Below are positions 39,695 to 48,031 of a DNA stretch of 48,031 nt, one piece after another. A program made the translations under genes and the position numbers. The notes under the pieces were generated by a model that worked only from the letters and a program-made list of their open reading frames with translations, had not been told where the DNA came from and ran no database searches. Each line of letters starts with the position of its first letter. Position 1 is the first letter of the stretch. The DNA is from Phycisphaerales bacterium (GTDB taxonomy: Bacteria; Planctomycetota; Phycisphaerae; Sedimentisphaerales; Anaerobacaceae): the NCBI GenBank assembly GCA_020346325.1, contig CP070782.1, forward strand, positions 5,605,980-5,654,010, given 5' to 3'.

Positions 39695-42055
39695 ATGACA
39701 GGACGAACCCAACCAGCACGGGGCATCGCAGACCGGGCAGGCCAATCGCCAGCTGATCTCCTTTCGGGATTCGCCGATGCCGTGGCGATGCCGGTGGTGC
39801 TGTTGACTGCCAACGCTCGTATTCGGCACGCCAACGCTGCCTTCATACAGACCCTGGATATCGCCGCGGAACATTACCTGCACAAGAAGTTCCCACACCG
39901 CTGGCTGATGCATCCGCAGAAAGCGCTGGCACAACTTCGCGAGATGCTCCACCGCGCCGTCCAAATCGGAGCGAATCCGGAGCCGGCGTACCTGTCCTTG
40001 CGTTCGTCGACCGGCTCGGAGATTCCTACTGAGGCCCACGTCCGTCCCCTGCCAAACCTCGGCCAAGGCAGCGACGGCCTGATCGTCGTAACGTTTAGGA
40101 ACACGGGGCAACTCGAGACCCCGCCATCGGCAGGCCAAGCGGAGGGAGACGGCGGCGGCAATTCCCTCCGCAACAAATTGAAACGTTCCGAAGAACGGTT
40201 TCGACTCCTGTTTGAATACGCCCCGGACGGATACTACCTGTGTGATTTGAACGGCCGGTTTGTCGACGGCAACAGGGCCGCTGAGAACATTGTGGGATAC
40301 CCGCGGGAAGAGCTCATCGGCAAGAGCTTCCTGAAACTGAACCTGCTGCCCAAGAGTCAGCTCACCAGAGCGGCCCGGGCACTGCTCCAGAATGCCGCTG
40401 GCGAACCTACGGGGCCTGATGAATTCACGCTGCATCGCAAGGACGGGTCGCAGGTCACCGTCGAGATTCACACCTATCCCGTCAGAATCCAAGGCCAGCT
40501 CCTCGTGCTCGGGATCGCCCGTGATATCACCGAGCGCAAGCGCGTCGAGGAGCAATTGCGCCGCTCGGAAGAGCGTTTCTCCGTCATGGCCGACTCGGCC
40601 CAGGATGCGATCATGATGATGGATGCACAGGGCCGCGTCACGTTCTACAACAAGACGGCTCAAACCATGTTCGGCTGGACCGCGCCGGAGGTCCTCGGTA
40701 AAGACCTGCACAGCTTGGTCATGCCGGAAAGATATCGCGACACCTACTTGAGAGGTCTGGCGCATTTCCGACACACCGGCCAGGGATCTGCGGTCGGCAA
40801 AATACTCGAACTGACGGCTCTGCGCAAAGACGGTACGGAGTTTCCCATCGAGATCTCGTTGGCGGGCGTTGAACTGAACGATGAATGGCACGCGATCGGT
40901 ATCATCCGAGACATCACCGAGCGTCAGCAGGCCCAAGAGGCTATCCTGAAAGAGAAAGCGTTCTGCGACTCGGTGATCAATAGCATGCCGGGCGTGTTCT
41001 ACATGCTGGACGAAGACGGACAACACGTCCGGTGGAACAAGAATCTTGAGCGCGTCACTGGGTATTCGAGCGACGAGATCGCTCACATCCATCCCGTGGA
41101 TTTGTTCGAAGGTCCGGACCGGCAACACATCACCGAGGCGATGGCGACGGTGTTCGCCAAAGGGCAAGCAACCGCCGAAGCCGATTTGGTGTCGAAGAGC
41201 GGCCGGAAGACCCCGTATTTCCTCACCGGGGTGAGGGTCGAGAGGGACGGCAAGCTCTATCTCATCGGTCTGGGAATCGACATCACCGAACGCCGAAAGG
41301 CCCAAGCCATTCTGGAGAAGTTGAATGCCGACCTGGAAGCGAGCATCCAGGAGTTGGACCGATCCAACCGAGAGCTGCGCGACTTCGCGCACATCACGGC
41401 CCACGACCTCAAGGCCCCGCTGCGCGGCATCGCGACGATGGCCGACTGGCTCGACCAGGACTGCGGCGAACAGATCGGTCCGGAAGGCCGGGAGAATCTG
41501 CATTTGCTCCGCAGCCGCGTGGACCGTATGGGGCACCTGATCAACGGCATCCTGCGCTATTCGGAAATCGGGCACCGTGACCAAGCTGTTGAGATCGTCG
41601 ATGCGCACGCCCTGGTGCAAGAGGTGATCGAGCAGATCGCCCCGCCGAACCATATCGAAATCCAGATCGAAGGGACGCTCCCATCCGTGGAAGCCGAACG
41701 AACGCGCCTCACGCAGGTCTTCCAGAATCTCATTGGCAATGCAGTCATGTACATCGACAAGCCGCAAGGCCAGGTGCGCATCAGCGCCCGCGACGACGGT
41801 GAATTCTGGGAATTCCGCGTCACCGACAATGGCCCCGGCATTGAGCCCCAGCACTTCGGCCGCATCTTCGAAATGTTCCAGACACTCTCGTCCTCCGACC
41901 ACAGTGAGAGCACGGGGCTCGGCCTGGCGACGGTGAAGAAGATCGTTGACCTGTACGGCGGTCGCGTTTGGATCGAGTCGGAAATAGGTCACGGCAGCAC
42001 CTTCATCTTCACGCTGCCCAAGCACCCGAAGCACAAAGCCCGGAAACAGGAGTGA
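39695..42055 (+). CDS. Sensor histidine kinase 3: soluble, four PAS domains, HisKA, HATPase
   Basis: 786 residues without membrane helices, so a cytoplasmic sensor. PAS domains lie at about 22-130, 165-285, 290-410 and 420-540. Each of the last three ends in a DITER-type PAC boundary (IARDITERKR, IIRDITERQQ, LGIDITERRK). The kinase core has ITAHDLKAPLRGIATMADWL with His570, NLIGNAVMYIDKPQG, DNGPGIE and TGLGLATVKKIVDLYGG. GAGGTGG lies 7 nt before ATG 39695. It ends the cluster, 26 nt after kinase 2, and converges on the AraC-type regulator gene. With no receiver protein nearby, the three kinases may form mixed dimers or feed one remote regulator. Confidence 0.9.
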   Translation: MTGRTQPARGIADRAGQSPADLLSGFADAVAMPVVLLTANARIRHANAAFIQTLDIAAEHYLHKKFPHRWLMHPQKALAQLREMLHRAVQIGANPEPAYLSLRSSTGSEIPTEAHVRPLPNLGQGSDGLIVVTFRNTGQLETPPSAGQAEGDGGGNSLRNKLKRSEERFRLLFEYAPDGYYLCDLNGRFVDGNRAAENIVGYPREELIGKSFLKLNLLPKSQLTRAARALLQNAAGEPTGPDEFTLHRKDGSQVTVEIHTYPVRIQGQLLVLGIARDITERKRVEEQLRRSEERFSVMADSAQDAIMMMDAQGRVTFYNKTAQTMFGWTAPEVLGKDLHSLVMPERYRDTYLRGLAHFRHTGQGSAVGKILELTALRKDGTEFPIEISLAGVELNDEWHAIGIIRDITERQQAQEAILKEKAFCDSVINSMPGVFYMLDEDGQHVRWNKNLERVTGYSSDEIAHIHPVDLFEGPDRQHITEAMATVFAKGQATAEADLVSKSGRKTPYFLTGVRVERDGKLYLIGLGIDITERRKAQAILEKLNADLEASIQELDRSNRELRDFAHITAHDLKAPLRGIATMADWLDQDCGEQIGPEGRENLHLLRSRVDRMGHLINGILRYSEIGHRDQAVEIVDAHALVQEVIEQIAPPNHIEIQIEGTLPSVEAERTRLTQVFQNLIGNAVMYIDKPQGQVRISARDDGEFWEFRVTDNGPGIEPQHFGRIFEMFQTLSSSDHSESTGLGLATVKKIVDLYGGRVWIESEIGHGSTFIFTLPKHPKHKARKQE

Positions 42056-42114
42056 ACGGATCTCGCCGGTGGGGCAAGCGGAAGGCCCTGATCGGCTGCC
42101 GTTTGTTTCGCCGC

Positions 42115-43413
42115 TCATGGGCGCTCCCCTGGGAGCCCGCTCCGGCGGTTCTGGACTCTAAACTGCCGTGGCGTCATGCCGACCACCGCCTTGAACGTTC
42201 GTGTGAAGTAACTCTGATTGTTGTACCCCGTCTCGAAACAGATCTCCGTGCAACTCTGATCTGTGCCCAGCAGCAGCGCCTTGGCCCGCTCGATCCGCAC
42301 GCTCGTAACGTACTCGATAATCGTAATCCCCATCTGTTCCTTGAAGAGGTGCGCCAGGCGGGATGCGCTCAGATGGGACGCTCGGGCGATGTCAGCCAGC
42401 GTCATCGGTTTGTCGTAGTTGGCATCGATGTAGTTGATGGCCGGGCGAATCTGACTCATTTTCCGCCCGTCCTGGGAGGCATACACCAGTTCAAGAAAAT
42501 CGTTCAAGGCCATGCTGATCCACGCACACAGATCTTCCTGGTTGTCGATTCCCATGACCTTGTTGACAAACGTGAGATTCTTCTCCAGCATCGTCTCGAC
42601 GTTGACGCCGCCCTCAACTGCCGCGCGACTCAGCACGCTGAGCAGTTCCAGCAGCCGGACCTTGAGGATGCCCAGATCGCCGATATCCTTGAAGAGGATT
42701 GTACCCAGGATGGAATTGAGGATCTCTTTGGCCCCGGTCCGGTCCCTGATCTTGACCTTCTGCAACAGGGCCCGCTCGCTCTTGAGGGGATATTGCCACT
42801 CGGCCCCGAGTTTCTTGTGCTGCTGGATGAATTCGCCGATCTCCGACTGCTGTCGGGAGCGCTGTCGCCGCCAGCGAATCACCCGCGCGTCGAATCCGCC
42901 CACCTCATACAACAAATCGAACAGAAACTCAGCCGCGTTATGAATCTGCCGACCGCGTATCACCGGCAGATTGAGCAAGGCGGCGACGGCCGCCTCCGGG
43001 CCGGCCTCCAGATCGCGCAGCCGCCTTTCAACATCGCGGACCGGGATCGGCGTCACCGGCTCCCACAGACACTTTCCGAAGAACATCCCCCCGTAAACGC
43101 GGTCGGTATCCACTACCGGCACACAGACGAGAACGATGCCCGCATGGCAGATCGTGATGAAGGACTGCCCCGTCTCGGCGGCAATCTCGACCGCCCGCTT
43201 GCGTTCGGCGGCGCACCGGTCGCCGCCGAGAGGGTCGGCTTGCACGCGGACGCAGAATCCCGGTCGGCAGTCCGCACTGCACAGCGGTGGCACGGCCTGC
43301 CCATCCCGGCCCGTGGCCTCCAGGGCCAGTTGGAAGTGCTCGCGAAACGCCCGCTCGATCGCCGCGAACTTCGTCTCCGTCAGGAGCTGCGTCAATCCCA
43401 TATCGTCAGTCAT
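42115..43413 (-). CDS. AraC-family regulator with PocR ligand-sensing domain
   Basis: 432 residues. Residues about 10-180 form a PocR domain: LCSADCRPGFCVRVQADPLGGDRC with its cysteine set, ITICHAGIVLVCVPVV, and YGGMFFGKCLW. PocR domains sense small hydrocarbon derivatives such as 1,2-propanediol in Salmonella, though ligands vary. A helical linker follows. Residues about 325-425 contain two helix-turn-helix motifs of AraC type: MTLADIARASHLSASRLAHL and CFETGYNNQSYFTRTFKAVV, then GMTPRQFR. It probably activates a nearby promoter on ligand binding. The secreted LamG protein gene is divergent, 630 nt away, and is the natural candidate target. A palindrome overlapping a TATAAT box upstream may be an autoregulatory site. 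Confidence 0.9.
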   Translation of the reverse strand: MTDDMGLTQLLTETKFAAIERAFREHFQLALEATGRDGQAVPPLCSADCRPGFCVRVQADPLGGDRCAAERKRAVEIAAETGQSFITICHAGIVLVCVPVVDTDRVYGGMFFGKCLWEPVTPIPVRDVERRLRDLEAGPEAAVAALLNLPVIRGRQIHNAAEFLFDLLYEVGGFDARVIRWRRQRSRQQSEIGEFIQQHKKLGAEWQYPLKSERALLQKVKIRDRTGAKEILNSILGTILFKDIGDLGILKVRLLELLSVLSRAAVEGGVNVETMLEKNLTFVNKVMGIDNQEDLCAWISMALNDFLELVYASQDGRKMSQIRPAINYIDANYDKPMTLADIARASHLSASRLAHLFKEQMGITIIEYVTSVRIERAKALLLGTDQSCTEICFETGYNNQSYFTRTFKAVVGMTPRQFRVQNRRSGLPGERP

Positions 43414-43479
43414 CGCATCACCGAAGAAAATAGCAAGATTGTGTCATTATACCAGATCCCCACTGACGTGGCCGCCTTC

Positions 43480-43610
43480 GGAAAATTGGGTTTGTTTGGC
43501 TTTGCTTCGCCGTCACGCAGACCCGCCATTTTCATTATAACTCTTTGTCACACAAAGTTTTACCAGCTTTCCATGCTCCACCAAATTGGCTTTGTTTTGC
43601 ACGAATGATG
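43480..43610 (-). repeat. Degenerate intergenic repeat, two related units
   Basis: Minus-strand units GCAAAACAAAGCCAATTTGG (near 43600-43580) and AAGCCAAACAAACCCAATTT (near 43505-43483) share the AAACAAA(G/C)CCAATTT core, about 95 nt apart. Translation of such units gives the QNKANL / NKPNF strings I associate with spurious small proteins in Phycisphaerae genomes, which suggests a dispersed element. Identification is from memory, not search. Confidence 0.45.
43534..43557 (-). promoter_or_regulatory. Candidate -10 box and operator upstream of the PocR-AraC gene
   Basis: Minus strand TATAAT (43539-43534) lies directly beside the perfect inverted repeat CTTTGT-CAC-ACAAAG (43543-43557). No good -35 is visible at 16-18 nt, as expected for an activator-dependent promoter. 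The element lies about 120 nt before the regulator ATG. Confidence 0.35.
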
Positions 43611-43853
43611 ACACTGCGACCGCACGAACCGCCCCGAAACCCTCCGGGTCCCGGCGCCGGGCTGTAATGCCGCGTGGGCTATGATCCGTGATCCGCAGCC
43701 TGATGTTCATTATTTCATTCTCACTGCATTATATTCGTTGTTCACCTTACTAACCTCACGGTCGACTGTCAAGTGAAATTCCGCAGACGGCCGCCACGCA
43801 CCGCAGCCAAATCCGGCGGGCACGAGAAATGCAAAAGAAAGCCCAGAAAATCC

Positions 43854-43882
43854 TTGACAGGTACACTACTCCGATGTATGTG
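43854..43882 (+). promoter_or_regulatory. Candidate promoter for the LamG protein gene
   Basis: -35 TTGACA (43854-43859, perfect), 17-nt spacer, -10 TATGTG (43877-43882, weak). The TG at 43875-43876 immediately before the -10 could contribute. It would give a leader of about 155 nt. The weak -10 suggests need for an activator, plausibly the PocR-AraC protein. Confidence 0.45.
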
Positions 43883-44046
43883 ACGTTTTTGGAAGCGCCT
43901 CAACACCGCTCGGCAGCAACTTTGCAGAACATCTACCTTCAACGAGCAGGAAATGCGCACGCCGAAGGCCATGTTAAGACCGTGTATGATGCGCTATGCG
44001 CAGGAGAAGCAAACCGCAACGTCTTTCCCTGACAAGGAGGTGCGTC

Positions 44047-47000
44047 ATGTGTAGAAAATGGATTTATCTGGCATGTGCTTTTGCCCTTCTGGGCCTGCTT
44101 CCAGCGAGTGTGACCCATGCCGCTGATGAAAGTCTTGTCGGCTGGTGGAAGCTGGATGAGACGTCCGGGTTCGTCGCGCACGACTCCAGTGGCTGCGGCA
44201 ACCACGGCATGCTCCACGGCGACCCGCAATGGACAGGCCGTGGCCTGGAATTCGACGGTGACGGTGACTACGTCGACTGTGGAGACGGTCCGAGCTTGAA
44301 CATTAGCGGTTCGGTCACGATCACCGCTTGGATCAGGCTGGACGGTCCGGCCGGTGACCGCAAGATCGCCGGCAACCAGGACGGGATCACCGGCGGGTAC
44401 AAGTTTGGTATCTATGGGGATCGACTCGAATTTGAGATCCGCACGGCCGACAACGTCGCGATCCTGAACCGGAGCGTTGCCGGAGGCATGGTCTTGGAGC
44501 CCGGCATGTATCATCACGTGGCGGGCGTCTATTCCGAGGGTGACTCCATCCGGACGTACGTCGATGGCGTTCTGGACAGGGAACTGTCAACAGCGGAGCT
44601 TCTTGGCACTTCAACAGGGACGTTCAAGCTGGGCCGTGAGCCCTTCAGTGACGCGTATTCCTGGCTCGGTCTCATGGAAGATGTCAGGGTCTACGATACG
44701 GCTCTGGATCAAGATGAGATCCAACAGCTGCTCGAGCCCGGTGATGAGCAGGAATTCTTCGAAGAGTATCCAGCCTGGAACATGCCCGAACTGGCGGTGA
44801 CAGATCTCACCGTGCAGCCGGAGCGAGTTGATCCGGGCGATCGAGTTGTATTGCGCGCCACCGTCTCAGCCATCGGAACCGGAAACACACAATCCGCCAC
44901 GCTTGCGTTCTTGGTCGATGGCGTGGAGATCGACCGCGTTTCGGTTGAACCGCTGGTCGCGGGAGCAGAGCAAGAGCTGCGGACGACCTGGCTGGCAGAG
45001 GAATCTGGCCTCCACCACGTGCTTGCGCAACTCGAACTCAGCGCGGGCACCTTCGACCGGGGGTTCGAGAACAACGCTCGGACGGGCACGGCGCGCGTGT
45101 CCGGCGCCCGAGACCCTGTCCCGGAACTGGAAGTTGGTGATATCGGCTTCGACGCGATGCAACTGATCGCTGGCGAATCGTACGTGGTACCGGTGACCAT
45201 TCGCAATCCCGGCCTTGTTGACATCTGGAACGTCCCGGTGATGATCTACGTCGATGGCGAACTGATGGGCGATGGCGTAGTCGAGTACCTGCCGCCAGGA
45301 GAACAGCAGGAACTGCGGTTCCTGTGGGAGGCGGTCACTCCGGGCGAGCACACCGTCGCCGTTGAAATGATCCTGCCGGATGAATTCCCGGACTATCTCG
45401 CGCAAGCCGTGAAAGGTTGGCACGTCGTGATCGCCGACACGACCGTCACATATGATCTGGCCATGAAGCATAAGTGGGCGTCTTTGGGACCGCGGGAACT
45501 CGATAACGGCGATGTCGGCCGCATCACATGCTTTGCTATTGATCCGACCGCCCCCTCTGTCATGTACGCCGGTGGGTGGGGCCGAGATGGGAGTATACAT
45601 GCGGCACCCGGCGTGTGGAAGACCACCAACGGAGGGCAAAACTGGCTTCCTGTCGGGGACAAGCTTCCCTCCATGATGATCTCCTCAGTGGCCGTTGATC
45701 CGCAGACAACGAACAACATCTACGCCGGTACTCCATTCAACGGGATCTTCAAGTCCACGGACGGCGGCAGCACGTGGGACCTGTTCGCTGGCCCGCAGAT
45801 CACGGGCAACTATGTAACAGAGCTGATTGTTCGTTCTGAAGCGGCGCCATCGGACCCCAGAGTTCTGATCTATGCCGCAACGCAAAAGGGTGTGCTACGC
45901 TACAAAGGCAATGATCCCGCGGCGCTAACGAGTCTGACTTCTGACTGGGACAATATCAAGACCGGGGTCATTACCGATCTCGCGGTGCATCCCATCGCCA
46001 GATCGACTGTCTTTGCGAGCGTGGAAAACGAGGGTCTGTATCGAACCGAAAAGGGCATCACGGCACGGGACGAGCCGACTTCCGGGGTCCACGACTGGAC
46101 GAAGACAGGGGCTGGCCTGCCTACCATCAGTGGTTGGAACGGGTTGACGATGGACATCTTCCGATCTAATCCAGCCTACATGTACGCCGGCGTGAGCCAC
46201 CCCAGATCCGGCATTCACTTCGCCATCTACCGCTCCAAGGATTGGGGCAATACGTTTGAGCTGGTGAAGGAATATGCCAACAAGGAACTCCCCGGGCGCG
46301 GGGACGGTGGCATCTACAACCCCTTCATTCGCGTCCATCCCACACTCGTCAACATGGTGTATTTCGGAGGCATAGACCTGTTCAAGTGGAGCGCCTACAG
46401 CCCCCCGCCGGGCAAGACGTCATGGACGTACAAGGTAAACGCGCGATTCGACCTGAAAGCGCTTGAGTTCCTTCCGCCGGGCTCGCCCGAAGTGTACTAC
46501 CTCGCGTGTGATCAGGGGATGTTCCGCTACACGCCGAGCACGACGCCGACGAAGCACTACCTGGACAGTCAGCAGTGTGGGCTGTCCGGCGATACCTATC
46601 AGACGCGCAATTACAACCTACGTGTCACCGAGTTTTACGACGTCGATGTCGCAACGTCTTCCTTTCCCCTGATCATTGGAGGGACACAGGATACCGGCAC
46701 CGTTCTGTACGACGGTAGTCCGGATTGGCGATACATCCGCGGCGGTGATGGCTATTACTCCCCGATCGCACCTTCCGACAGCAGCGTCATGTACACCCAG
46801 CATCAGGGATTGGTCAGCACCTGCCGATCCGGTGACGGCGGCGGCACCTGGCAATGTGACGTCGCTGCGAACAAAGGCCTGCCGCAGGACGCAGAGGGCA
46901 GGCTGCTTTCCAATGGGTACATTACCGTTGACCCCCATTACCCGAACACCGTCCTGGCCGCTTGTGCGTCAGGTGATACGGCGAAAGGGGGCGAGGTCTA

Positions 47001-47592
47001 CGCAACGACCGACGCTCACCTTGGACAGAATTGCACATGGACGGCAAGAGGCCCATTCGGGACGACCGTCAAAGGCAGCGTCACCCGCGTGGTCATTCAG
47101 CCCGTCACCACACACTGGTTTGCGGGCACGAGCAAGGGGCAGATCTGGTATACCTCCGCCAAGATAAGAGGAACCTGGAATCAGATGGACGCCCACCCGG
47201 ACCAGGCGACCGTGATCAACATGGCGTTTTCGCCCAAGGACCCTCACGTATTGTACGTACTGTATTGGGGGGGAGACCCGTACACACGCGTTCAGCGATT
47301 CGAGTGGACACTTGGCGGAGGATGGAACGGTTCCTGGATGACAGACAACCTGGATGTCGCAACGGACCCGCGCGTGATCTGCGGCGATGCTCACAGATCC
47401 GACGTAGCCTACGTGGGCACTGACCACGGGATCTTTCGCTGGGACGGCACTCAGCCCACCTACGCCAGTTGGAAAGCGTATAACGACGGTTTCCCGCTGA
47501 CGACTGTAGTGGATCTGAAGGTCGGCCCTGACGAGACGCTGTATGCTGCCACGAAGGGTCGCGGTGTCTGGGGGGTCCTAACCGGCCCTTGA
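44047..47592 (+). CDS. Large secreted protein: LamG-like lectin fold, two CARDB domains, Asp-box beta-propeller
   Basis: 1181 residues, starting at ATG 44047 after a perfect AAGGAGGT. A signal peptide (LACAFALLGLLPASVTHAAD) is followed by a concanavalin/LamG domain (about 30-235; LVGWWKLDETSGFVAHDSSG and VTITAWIRLDGPAGDRKIAG). Two CARDB-type domains come next (about 245-350 and 355-465; AVTDLTVQPERVDPGDRVVL). About 700 residues of propeller follow, with sialidase-like Asp-boxes such as IFKSTDGGSTWDLF and VWKTTNGGQNWLPV. The propeller resembles BNR/sortilin-type and GH74-type proteins; catalytic residues cannot be assigned by eye. No dockerin or PEP-CTERM anchor is visible. It is likely a carbohydrate- or cell-surface-binding protein, or an enzyme, secreted to the envelope or medium. 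Confidence 0.85.
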   Translation: MCRKWIYLACAFALLGLLPASVTHAADESLVGWWKLDETSGFVAHDSSGCGNHGMLHGDPQWTGRGLEFDGDGDYVDCGDGPSLNISGSVTITAWIRLDGPAGDRKIAGNQDGITGGYKFGIYGDRLEFEIRTADNVAILNRSVAGGMVLEPGMYHHVAGVYSEGDSIRTYVDGVLDRELSTAELLGTSTGTFKLGREPFSDAYSWLGLMEDVRVYDTALDQDEIQQLLEPGDEQEFFEEYPAWNMPELAVTDLTVQPERVDPGDRVVLRATVSAIGTGNTQSATLAFLVDGVEIDRVSVEPLVAGAEQELRTTWLAEESGLHHVLAQLELSAGTFDRGFENNARTGTARVSGARDPVPELEVGDIGFDAMQLIAGESYVVPVTIRNPGLVDIWNVPVMIYVDGELMGDGVVEYLPPGEQQELRFLWEAVTPGEHTVAVEMILPDEFPDYLAQAVKGWHVVIADTTVTYDLAMKHKWASLGPRELDNGDVGRITCFAIDPTAPSVMYAGGWGRDGSIHAAPGVWKTTNGGQNWLPVGDKLPSMMISSVAVDPQTTNNIYAGTPFNGIFKSTDGGSTWDLFAGPQITGNYVTELIVRSEAAPSDPRVLIYAATQKGVLRYKGNDPAALTSLTSDWDNIKTGVITDLAVHPIARSTVFASVENEGLYRTEKGITARDEPTSGVHDWTKTGAGLPTISGWNGLTMDIFRSNPAYMYAGVSHPRSGIHFAIYRSKDWGNTFELVKEYANKELPGRGDGGIYNPFIRVHPTLVNMVYFGGIDLFKWSAYSPPPGKTSWTYKVNARFDLKALEFLPPGSPEVYYLACDQGMFRYTPSTTPTKHYLDSQQCGLSGDTYQTRNYNLRVTEFYDVDVATSSFPLIIGGTQDTGTVLYDGSPDWRYIRGGDGYYSPIAPSDSSVMYTQHQGLVSTCRSGDGGGTWQCDVAANKGLPQDAEGRLLSNGYITVDPHYPNTVLAACASGDTAKGGEVYATTDAHLGQNCTWTARGPFGTTVKGSVTRVVIQPVTTHWFAGTSKGQIWYTSAKIRGTWNQMDAHPDQATVINMAFSPKDPHVLYVLYWGGDPYTRVQRFEWTLGGGWNGSWMTDNLDVATDPRVICGDAHRSDVAYVGTDHGIFRWDGTQPTYASWKAYNDGFPLTTVVDLKVGPDETLYAATKGRGVWGVLTGP

Positions 47593-48031
47593 CCGGCGAA
47601 TTGGCTGATCAAAGAGGGCCAGTACCCTTTCGGTGATGTCGTAACGTGGGGGGATCAGGGGCCTTGGATTGATGATGGATGATTGATTCCCGAGCGATCG
47701 GGATCTTCGATATTGATAGTTGCTCCGCGTCTTTGCGTCTTCGTGTGAGCCACCCAGAACCAGCGCGCATCTGCGGTTCCCCATGTTTGGTGTTCGGCCG
47801 GTTCATCGTAGGCGCTCGCAGATGCGGCGGGAACCGGGGATAATCCCATGGAATCGGTGGGGTAAGCCGCACCTTAGTTATGAATAGTGGGGCGAGCCCC
47901 ACCCTGATATGGAACGACCTTTGTCAAACGCTTTTTTCTATGATTGTGAGGACATGATTTTGAGGATGCCTGGGTGCAGGCGGCTTCGACGAGGCATCAG
48001 TCTGATATGCGTGGATTAGCCTCCGCCGGGA
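47593..48031. other. Non-coding, repeat-rich right end
   Basis: 439 nt without a credible gene. It contains GCGTCTT-TGCGTCTT-CGTG tandem units at about 47730-47747 and a perfect hairpin GTGGGGC-GA-GCCCCAC near 47888-47903, with a degenerate related copy (GGTGGGGTAAGCCGCACC) near 47857-47874. A small GGG/CCC inverted repeat follows the LamG stop but has no T-tract. The end of the window interrupts the region. Confidence 0.55.
47857..47903. repeat. REP-like short palindromic repeat, two copies
   Basis: GGTGGGGTAAGCCGCACC and, 31 nt on, TAGTGGGGCGAGCCCCACCC. The second forms a perfect 7-bp stem with a 2-nt loop, the first an imperfect one. GTGGGGC-GCCCCAC palindromes of this kind are common dispersed intergenic elements. 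Confidence 0.5.

Larger units (their letters stand above)
43414..44046. other. Divergent intergenic region between the PocR-AraC regulator and the LamG protein gene
   Basis: 633 nt. It holds a -10/palindrome element for the regulator (43534-43557), a degenerate planctomycete-type repeat (43480-43610), a TTGACA promoter (43854-43882) and a roughly 160-nt leader for the LamG gene. A 67-codon frame (43829-44032) lacks a ribosome site and is not supported. Confidence 0.55.

Noticed and set aside
31182-42055. Antiphage defence island interpretation of the kinase cluster
   Set aside because: Domains are standard sensor, transport and receptor types with no nuclease, toxin or nucleotide-cyclase effector.
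39560-42118. 852-codon open frame on the minus strand across kinase 3
   Set aside because: Antisense shadow of a clear PAS-histidine kinase; no domain, no ribosome site, GC-rich codon mirror.
42119-42139. GGGCGCTCCC-CTGGGAGCCC hairpin as a terminator between kinase 3 and the AraC gene
   Set aside because: It lies inside the AraC coding sequence, is imperfect, and has no T-tract.
41968-43608. 546-codon plus-strand frame over the AraC regulator
   Set aside because: The opposite strand encodes complete PocR and AraC domains.
1-48031. CRISPR arrays, transposases, integrases, tRNA or rRNA genes
   Set aside because: No regularly spaced repeats, no mobile-element proteins and no cloverleaf or rRNA sequence were seen on either strand.

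Overview
The window is high-GC bacterial chromosome whose gene content points to a planctomycete, most likely of the Phycisphaerae type. This is an inference from content, not a database match. The pointers are three prepilin-like secreted proteins with a [15 protein letters not shown] leader and H-X9-D(G/F) tails, a SpoIVB-type S55 peptidase in a non-Bacillus context, a site-2 protease with an enlarged PDZ region, a free-standing ATP-cone protein beside NrdR, and short intergenic repeats at 43.5 and 47.7 kb of a kind I associate with that group. No rRNA, tRNA, CRISPR array, transposase or phage gene was seen.

Left part (1-30.5 kb) is mostly housekeeping. It runs: the surE 3' end, pcm and recG; a Trk/Ktr K+ channel pair; an RluD-family pseudouridine synthase and a TPR membrane protein, divergent from an S55 protein and a secreted propeller protein; a fumarase alpha subunit without its beta partner; three tandem prepilin genes; a ribE-pdxA-rsmA operon; a coupled membrane protein and thymidylate-synthase-family enzyme followed by a parvulin; a candidate small RNA; nrdR and an ATP-cone protein; miaA divergent from a polyprenyl synthase; a gene-poor stretch with a small ORF and terminator; and a leftward dxr-rseP-glyA group. 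Several intergenic promoters read clearly. Two divergent pairs share promoter elements: a palindromic -35 at 7.5 kb and a symmetric -10 at 23.94 kb.

The most distinctive block is 31.1-42.1 kb. A TonB-dependent receptor is followed by a YfiR-family periplasmic protein, a histidine kinase with a periplasmic sensor region where the Yfi system would have a diguanylate cyclase, a YeiH-like anion exporter overlapping the kinase by 4 nt, and two more PAS-rich histidine kinases. No response regulator is present. The tight spacing suggests one transcription unit: an envelope sensing system that appears to replace the c-di-GMP output of YfiBNR by phosphorelay.

The right end has a PocR-AraC regulator divergent from a 1181-residue secreted LamG/CARDB/Asp-box-propeller protein, probably its target or functional partner, then about 440 nt of repeat-rich non-coding DNA. 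Long antisense ORFs across the window are GC-driven shadows and are omitted. Start sites were chosen by Shine-Dalgarno sequence, family N-terminus and neighbour spacing, and differ in many cases from the longest open frame.
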